NCBI RefSeq assembly: GCF_040436345.1
Contig: NC_133223.1
Span: forward strand, 20,981,613 to 21,045,612
DNA length: 64,000 nucleotides
Reading direction: 5' to 3'
Source of the DNA: Pagrus major
Taxonomy: Eukaryota; Chordata; Actinopteri; Spariformes; Sparidae
The position numbers and the translations under genes are program-made. This document shows positions 56,584 through 64,000 of this stretch, piece after piece (within the stretch, counting starts at the first letter, position 1; every line of letters begins with the position of its first letter). The notes under the pieces were generated by a model. It ran no database searches, had not been told where the DNA came from, and was given only the letters and a program-made list of their open reading frames with translations.

Positions 56584-58184
56584 ATGAGATTGAAATTTTT
56601 TTATGACTCTATACATTGTTTTTCTGGGAAAATCCTGCATAGTATACCTTTTGAAGTCTGACTGCATCCCCTCACCTGCAGTGACTTATAATGAAAATCA
56701 ATTGTCATGGAATCATAAGTGTGTCGGGCAGCAGGATTGACCAGACAGAGTTTCTCCTGTCAATAAGTACCTGAGGTTTCCTGCTCTAGTAGTGCTTCTC
56801 TGAGCTTTAGTTTCAGGATTCAATTTCATTATAGCATCACATAGTGTCCTCACAGTTGTTGTTATCGTACTTGACATGGACACATAGTAGTGTATATAGG
56901 ACACGCTATGTAGCTCACAGGGTTGCCAATGAAGACTGATGCTTGCAGACACCCTGTGGTGAAGCTAATCAGCTTCTCTTTAGCTCTGAGTCATGCGCTC
57001 CCGACCTCTCCCACAGGGAATGTTGTTTTTAAAATGTTTAATACAAGCTTATAGTTCATCTTAATCCATGTTAATGCTTTTAATTCCATATGAGAAGTGA
57101 CGAGGAGGCAAACACTCAGGTGGGTGTTGCTGACGTACAGTAGGAACAGATCTGATGAAAGGGCTTAAGAAGCAATTAAGCAGAGCAGCTGACATTTAGA
57201 TGTCTTAATGACACCTGGAAACTCAGAGCAATTATTTATTGAGACACTCTAGTGATTAGATACTGGCACCTATTCATATTACAACTGAATGTCAGTTATT
57301 AATTCTGCTGTTAGATTTGTACGGTAGACTTTTTAAAATGTTAATTGCTCATCTCTTTTCACTCTATAGATGTTATAGTATGGAAATTACTCAAGTCGCT
57401 TGCTGTTTATGGATGTGGGTTACTTGTGCAGTATAACATCTGTTAAGCTCGGGATGCTGCTGAGAAGGAGCGTTCCTAATAAATAAAGCATTAGATCAGT
57501 GGATAGACTTGTGTGCTCACTCATACTGATTCCAACTTTTAGGCGGCATAGGAGGCATTTCCAATGCTGGTATCAATATTAGAACAACCCTTGTTTTTGA
57601 AAGTGAATGCTGGTAGACCTTGACTGATGCTGTGTGAACCAAGTTGTTTTTATCTGTTTTCCCTTCACAGTTCACTTCTTTCTACTCTAGCTCACCACAT
57701 TGTAATGCTCACTGCATTTGAATTTCACTGCTTTTTTTACCCACCTACCTTGACCGCTGTAAAACTTTTTTTATTTTTAACAAAAGTACAAAGTCATTTT
57801 ATTTCAAAAGGCAGCTGACAATTGGAAAATATAATTTTCCTCTATTTACTCATACTGGTGCTGTTTCTCGACTGGGTATTGGACCAAGATTTTTTAAATT
57901 TTGATTATTGGTTTATTTAATAGGCACGCTAAGTGTTGGCATTGTTACATCTAAATAAAATGCAGCCATTACAATGTGTATAGTACTTCTAGCCACGGCT
58001 CATTTGCAGTCCTTGTCTCTGGTTAGGCTTTTTAGGAATAAAAGTCTCACAGTAAAACAGACAAACAGCCACTATAAACAATGACTTTGACAACGTTGAC
58101 TAAGAACAACAATTCACAGATTAGCCTTTGTTTCAGTCAAAGTTCTGCCTTAGTATTGATAGCAGTGAGATTAGTTTATGTTTT

Positions 58185-58580
58185 TATTTCTGATGGCAGA
58201 GTGTTTGGCAGAGGAGGACCCAAAAGCAGGGCACTAAGACAGACGGGCTGAAAAACAAAAGGCGATTTAATAACGTAAAGACAGCAAAAAAACAGACAAA
58301 AAGCAGGCTGGGGCAAATACAAAAACAAAGGACCAAAAACACTGAAGACACAATGAGCACACGCAGAAAGACATGAGGAGCAAAACAGGACTGAGGAACA
58401 GATGTGAAAACGCAGAAGTGACACGAACCAACGAAGAGTGAGGGGGAAATAACACAGATTTAAATACACCAGGGAGGGAAGACTGATGAGAAACTGGTGA
58501 AAGACATATGAATAATAAGGATAAAAGCTACAAAATAAAACAAGAAATAACTACAAACTAAAACTCAGGACCATGACAGC
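58185..58580 (+). mobile_element. Fish interspersed repeat
   Basis: It begins GAGTGTTTGGCAGAGGAGGA and ends AACTCAGGACCATGACAGC. A-rich DNA lies inside. The element at 30395-30815 is the reverse orientation in outline. No coding capacity. Confidence 0.55.
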
Positions 58581-59886
58581 AGGGTACTCCAAATCTGTGG
58601 GCCTTTTAACTGTAAGAAAGGACGGACCAAAGGTTATTTTGTGCTTTGCTGGTTCGCAGTCTTCACTAACTGCACCCCTGGTAGTGGCTCTTTCGCTATT
58701 ATTTTTTTAGAATCAAAAGATTTGTTTTGAGAAAAAGAGAAGTTGCAGGAGTCGGAGAGTATGTGAGTTTGTCAGCTGCACTCTGACATGACAAGTGCGG
58801 TGACCTGAAAGAGAAATAGGTAATGGATCATGAGTAACAAAACTTAATATTTCAAGCCAAACCTGTTACCCACAGGGGCTGTAAAAGTAAGTTTTCCATG
58901 CATTCTGTAACAAGAGTAGAAGAAGCTGATATGCCTTTGGGGTAGTATGAATACACTAAAATATGACCGAGTCTCCAATGTCCGTTCCTTTAAAGCTAAT
59001 AGAAGCAGCAGTGGAGAGGTTGCAGAACAGCTAATGAACATTTGTACAGAGTGCAAATAAACAGCACAACAGTTTTTACATCTGTAAGCCACTCACTTTC
59101 AAGGTTCTGTGTTTCTTACTAAGCCTGGGGCTTCACCAGTCAGACAGCATAGATGCAGATAGGAGTAAAGAAGATGAGAACAGGTCCAGATGATGCTTGG
59201 AGTCTCATGCGGCCATTGGAAACAGTGTGAAGAACAGCTCGAGGAAGCGTGTGTGTGCACACAAACCTCTGCATGAATGACTTGGCCTTAACCAGAGGTG
59301 TCATGATGGTTACAGAGAGAACCACGATGACTGCATAAAAGATGTAGTGTAGTACTTGTTTCATGAAATAATGATGACGCAGAGTAAAATAGTGCCATTT
59401 ATGCCACTTAGAGGAAGCCTCCATTTAAAGGTATCCACCGTTGAGTGAGTTTATACGCTTAGTAGGTCTTAATTTGTGTCTCAACTGGAATGAATTAAAC
59501 CTTTGGGATTTGGTGCCTGAATAAGTGTGGCACTGTGTGTGGGTGTTTGAGTATGAGTCTATAATTCTTGAATCACACACATTACACTGGAACCGAATGG
59601 TTTTCTGTGCACAATGCACAAAAAAATGTGCTTTTAGAATTCACTCTAACGCCGTTTCTTCTTACTGAAACAAAGTCTATTTATGTAAGGGTTGACTAAA
59701 TTCGCCCTCAGCTATCCTCGCAAGAAAAATGTGAAACACAGCCGACTTTGATCACTCTTATTAGCTGATGGCTCCAACGCTTTAACCAACAAAAAAGGAC
59801 CAAAGTGGAAGCCCCAGGCACATTTTCATCCTCTAAGAAAAAAAAGGAAAGAACTGGAATCTCCAAGCAGCACAAACCACTCTCCT

Positions 59887-59938
59887 AATTGATCTCCTTG
59901 TGACTCTTGGCGACCCAAAGGACACAAGGAGATCAATT
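59887..59938. other. Perfect 16-bp inverted repeat
   Basis: AATTGATCTCCTTGTG (59887-59902) and CACAAGGAGATCAATT (59923-59938) are exact reverse complements around 20 bases, which themselves contain a weak CTTGG/CCAAAG pairing. It is not explained by a recognised repeat family. Confidence 0.7.
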
Positions 59939-60569
59939 GAGAATAAAGTTGTCAATACTGGGCTCTTTTGTGTAACGGTACATCTCTACATGCATCTCAT
60001 TAGATGAAAGGTTGTAATATACGTTATGCCATGGGAACAAAAGTTGTGAAATCAGTAATTGCTCAAAGCTGACAAAATGTGTAACAGTCAAAGCTATTTT
60101 TGCCCTAAAGCAACATTTACAAGTCAATTACATACAGCCAGTGGAGTCTGATTAAATACTGAAAGTGCTCGCACTGAGTTACTGGTGCCGTTTAACCATG
60201 CTTAACATTAATGTTGTATGTTGGATTAGGTTAATAAAAGCAATGTATGATTTGTTTTCATGTAAAATTAATAAACTGCTGTCCAGATTTTGTTTTGTTC
60301 TTTTGATATGGTGTGTTGATGTGTTTCTGGTTTAGCTGCTGTTGTCTGTCTTGAGTTTTTGTTCCTGACTTCCTATAATGCTAAAATCCAAAGTAGTCTG
60401 ATCAGTTGATAATATTTTAATCTTGATTTGAAGCGCACATTCCAGTCGTATCTCCTTCACATTGTAAATTGCTAAATTACGAAACTGCATCGTCTAAAGT
60501 CAACCGAAAAATCCTTACCCGTGTACCTGTCATATTTTAGTTTTTAAACTGATTGTTTTGTCTTATTCG

Positions 60570-60870
60570 TCATTAGAGTTGCAAAGTTAATCAATATCCA
60601 AACAGAATCACATTATGGGAATGTACAATATCCAAATTGCAACAATTTTTTTTCTGTTGAAGGTAAAATGTGTGACAAAACAGCATAAAATGAAGTACTG
60701 CAGTGCTGTAGAGACGTCCTGCTCTACAAATCTTGTTTCCCAGATGTAAGAAAACATGTTTGTTTGGTACAGACCCCAACAAATGTTGCATCATCCTGAT
60801 TTCAATAGTTTGTTTTGGTGAAAATGAAAATTCTGATGCAAAAGTGATCATTCCCTACTAAAATGCTATA
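60570..60870. mobile_element. Fish repeat, same family as the outer element at 52880
   Basis: AGAGTTGCAAAGTTAATCAA, ACAATATCCAAATTGCAACA and TTTGGTACAGACCCCAACAA mark it. It is the uninterrupted reference copy for the nest at 52880-54070. A trailing piece ending in ATGCAGCCCT at about 61380 may belong to it. Confidence 0.55.
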
Positions 60871-62088
60871 TGACGATGTCCACAGTAAAACATTATAATG
60901 GACGATGAGGGATTGAATATGAGTTATATTGCTGTAAAGCAACTGTAGTCACCTCTGTTTCCCACGGTCACTCTGATCTCTGATCTCACCCAGTCAAGAA
61001 TACTGTCTCCCGTCACCACCGACATACATCCTCATGCTGGGATCAAAATTGTCTTCATCTGCCCGCCACATGTCTGTAACTTAGCTGCGTTCATCCTCAG
61101 AAGGTCAAAATAAGGTTTGCCTGCAAGCTGACCTGAAGCAGCCAAGAAACTGTAAAATAACAACAGCGCGAATGAAAGAAAAACACTCCCAGCAGCCAGC
61201 AGAAAGCAAAACACCACCGCCGATAATGTAACAGAGCATCTTGGGTTCGCCTTACAGAGCTCATTTAATAAGAGGATATTAAACGGGACATGCAGACACA
61301 ACTAAGGTGCATTGAGCAGCGACAAACTTCCTTTCGCAGTTTCTGTCAAAATAATTATAATATGATTTATTCACTCTATCATGCAGCCCTATTTATCATG
61401 AATCTGACATATGATGAGCACATTAACAGCATTTGCAGCATAAACAATCAATAAAGGCACTCTTGATGAGTGTTTCATCAACATCAGTGCAACACTATAC
61501 ATGATCAATACTGCAGCACTACTGTGTACCATATAAAGTTACTATATGACATAGCAGTCTCGCAGCCTGACAGTACAACAGCAGTGAGTATTTGCTGAAG
61601 TATCACTTTAAGCGAGTGAGCGAGTTAGAGCAGCAGCAGCAGATCAGGAGTGAGCACAGATTCAAATGTTTAAGGGCTTTTGTTTTTAACCCCCCTGAAA
61701 AACTTCAGCTTGGAAGCTCCCAAACCGTCTTGTACTCGTGCCACATGCAAATTCATGCAAATTAATTCAGCTTGCCTTCCCATGGCAACCATTATGTGTG
61801 CGCTGAAAATCTTCTGCTACCGGTCAATACTTTCAAACTGCTGGCAACAATTTGTTGCAGCCTCTTTACTGTATATCCAAGTGAATGATAGAAGCTGAAT
61901 TGCATTTTTTTTGAAAGATGTTTCCTTTTTTCAACATTGTAATGCATGCTTACTGCTCCGTCAGCACTCACAGCTGTGTACTTAAAATGAGTAATCAATA
62001 ATCACTCTCTCCCTGTCTTCTCTTACTTTCATTCATTCTCACTCCTGCACTCTCCATCACTCTTTCTTTCCATGCCTCCCCTTTGCAG

Positions 62089-62314
62089 GTAGATACGTTT
62101 CAATGGGTGAGGCCCACTGACTCAGTCATCCCTACACATCCCCTCCGCCTGCACGCCCTCCTAAACGTCGCCAACATGACTTCCACCAGCCAACTTCTGG
62201 GTTTGGCTGAGGTGGGGCTGAAGTGTGACCAGGAGATTGAGAGGAGATATGAGATCGTGCCCTCGGTGGTCTGCTCCATGTGCTGCCTCTTTGGAATCAT
62301 CTACTGCTTCTTTG
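62089..62314 (+). CDS. tmem198: tmem198 first coding exon (5' part of gene)
   Basis: The acceptor is CCCTTTGCAG and the donor is GTGAGT. Coding starts at ATG 62176, giving 46 residues plus one base: [20 protein letters not shown], then [20 protein letters not shown] and IIYCFF. The [24 protein letters not shown] stretch is the first membrane segment of the TMEM198 (DUF4203) family. The rest of the gene is beyond 64000. The known role in vertebrates is a multi-pass membrane protein that binds LRP6 and casein kinases and promotes Wnt signalling. A five-codon upstream frame (62103-62120) lies in the leader. The paralogue is not resolved. Confidence 0.85.
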
Positions 62315-64000
62315 GTGAGTGATGATGTAGTCACAGCTCTGCTCACTAAAATGTATCTTCAATCTTCTCCTTCATTACATGGGATCAGTGAAAAATGGGA
62401 TTTCATTTAAAGATTGAAACAGCTTTATCCTTATTCTAGTGCAACGTCAGTATCTGGGATTCTGAATCAGGCTCACTTTAAAAATACAGCTTGACACTTG
62501 TGCCTGTCACTTCCAGCTGAAAAGAGCTAATCCCCATCAGTTAAGAGTGCCATGGCTGCTCTACTGTTGCCATAAGAGGTCTTGTGTCTTTTCCCGTTCA
62601 GTTGACATTTAAAAGAAAAGTTTGACATTTCAGCAAACTCTCTTATTTTTTTTCTTGCAGAGTTAAATGGAAAGATCAGTAGCCCTCTCATGTCTGTACT
62701 TCAAATAAAAAGCTACCACCAGGAGCCAGTTATGAATGAATGAATGTATTTATTTATTTATGTATTTGGCTTACATTCATCTTGAGAAACAAAGATTACA
62801 GCACAAAAATAGTCTCATAGTCGATTACCAAAAAAGGAATAGGCTGAAGCCCAAGGCTTATTTTTGCCTATCTTATATAAACCAAAGGGTAACCCAGAAT
62901 ATCAGCAATACCAAAGAAAGAAAATAAATGAATTAATAAGTAAATACATTATACTGCTATTTATTATAATCCTCAATTATTTTACTTTTTAATCATTTTT
63001 AAATTATCTTCTCCTATACAGTTAGCTTAGCTTGGCACAAAGACTGGAAACAGGGAGAAACAGCTAGCCTGGCTCTAATAAGCACATCTAAAGATCAATA
63101 ATTAACACGATACATCTTGTTTGTAAGATTCAAGATTCAGTACTTTCAACATGGTTGAATGGACAGACAAGACCACACACTCATAAAATACAGAAAATAC
63201 AGTAAAAGAGTATGGACAAATACGTAAAATAATATTCAGACACTAGCACCTGTAGGGCTATTTGCACTGACACACTAGATAAAGTGCTTCAAGTACGTAA
63301 ACGTATTTACGTAAAAAGTTGTTACCTACTGTGCTTTGATATTTTAGTCATTTAAAAGCCACTCTTTTACAAAAAACACAAAACTGGAGACCCTGGGCAG
63401 TAATTAGATTATCTAAAGAAAAACTAAGGATGTCTGCCTGTAGCATTACTTTAAAACATGATGTAAACAACAAAGAGTGACATGTTGAGACATGTTGCCA
63501 GGATATAATTTGAAAGTGTTGCCAAAACACATAGCCAAGGAGTCCTGAAATACCTACTGTTGATCATTTTACTTTTATTTGTAGCGCCTTCTGCTGTGCT
63601 GGTGTATGATGTATTGATTTAAGAGCATTAAAGAGTCGCTCTCTTCTTTCACGCTATGTGAATCAATATTGAAACCTCATTCCTGTAGACTAAGCTGCTG
63701 TGGCGCTGCTATAACATACAGTATGTACTTTACTTCAGGGAGCACGGTGGAGTAAATGTTCTGCACTTGCTGCTGTGCTTTCTCGAATCCTTGAATCCCT
63801 GTCACTCTCTGCAGTCACCATCAAACTGATACTAAAAAAGATTGGACTGCCTGCTGTCCTTTAAAAAACACAACATGTTATCTTCTGCAGCTTATTCAAA
63901 GGCATGTTCCCATTTCTTTCAACTAAATGTTGCAGCTGCCCTGCTGTAAGAAAAACGCAGCACAGATTTAAATCAGAAATACCAGGCCTCACTGGGAGTG
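62315..64000. other. tmem198: tmem198 intron, incomplete
   Basis: No further exon is seen before the window ends; the next should begin with the YRCFKA-type stretch of the family. A fish repeat (62600-62735 and 63018-63110) is split by an insert at about 62737-63017 that has TATTTATTTATT / AAATAAATGAAT ends. Confidence 0.6.
62600..63110 (+). mobile_element. Fish repeat of the AAAGGAATAGTTTGA family, split by an insert
   Basis: The left part has AAAAGAAAAGTTTGACATTT and GAGTTAAATGGAAAGATC. The right part has GTTAGCTTAGCTTGGCACAA, AGACTGGAAACAGGGAGAAA and CAGCTAGCCTGGCTCTA. About 280 bases of different DNA separate them. Confidence 0.6.

Larger units (their letters stand above)
42325..62088. 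other. Long non-coding interval, probably tmem198 intron 1
   Basis: No spliced gene or protein-like frame is recognised on either strand in about 20 kb. It contains microsatellites, perfect hairpins at 43970, 49591 and 59887, hAT-like fragments, a three-level transposon nest at 52880-54070, and a repeat at 58185. Regulatory elements for the neighbouring genes may lie here but cannot be named. Confidence 0.5.

Overview
The window is eukaryotic and looks like a piece of a spiny-rayed (percomorph) teleost chromosome. Genes are split by GT-AG introns, the AT-rich non-coding DNA is full of teleost-type short transposon copies and CA/GT microsatellites, and the proteins that can be assembled are vertebrate. 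No bacterial features, viral genes or CRISPR arrays were seen.

Three genes can be supported. (1) An Indian hedgehog gene (ihh, + strand, 7956-15529) is complete, with four coding exons giving 440 residues: signal peptide, hedgehog signalling domain, Gly-Cys-Phe autocleavage site and Hint domain. (2) A bridging integrator 1 / amphiphysin II gene (bin1, - strand, 22100-38846) was assembled as 19 in-frame coding exons giving 656 residues: N-BAR domain including the neuronal-type exon 7, a Pro-rich and clathrin-box linker, a long acidic/alanine-rich low-complexity linker, and a C-terminal SH3 domain. (3) The first coding exon of tmem198 (+ strand, coding 62176-62314) lies near the right edge, and the rest of that gene runs off the window. 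A CpG-richer stretch ending in a donor site at 42324 is a candidate non-coding first exon for it.

Layout: 1-7100 is upstream intergenic DNA with several repeats. 7100-7955 is the GC-richer promoter and leader of ihh with an upstream ORF. 7956-15529 is ihh, whose introns hold several transposon copies. 15530-22099 separates the 3' ends of ihh and bin1, which converge, and holds three copies of a TTAA-flanked MITE. 22100-38846 is bin1. 38847-42000 separates bin1 and the candidate tmem198 promoter, which diverge. 42325-62088 is non-coding, probably the first intron of tmem198, and contains nested transposons, microsatellites and three perfect hairpins.

The three genes do not form a pathway unit. 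Ihh is a secreted morphogen, Bin1 a membrane-bending endocytic/T-tubule adaptor, and Tmem198 a multi-pass membrane protein linked to LRP6/Wnt signalling. Their linkage is a synteny observation: in human, IHH and TMEM198 are on 2q35 while BIN1 is on 2q14.

I did not find a new biological system. The most interesting signals are: an extra intron, partly made of a transposon, that splits the normally single 262-nt second exon of ihh; a 60-bp coding minisatellite giving four acidic, Trp-containing 20-residue repeats in Bin1, followed by alanine-rich repeat exons; and bin1 exon 8, which is 86 nt long and embedded in UG repeats on both sides.
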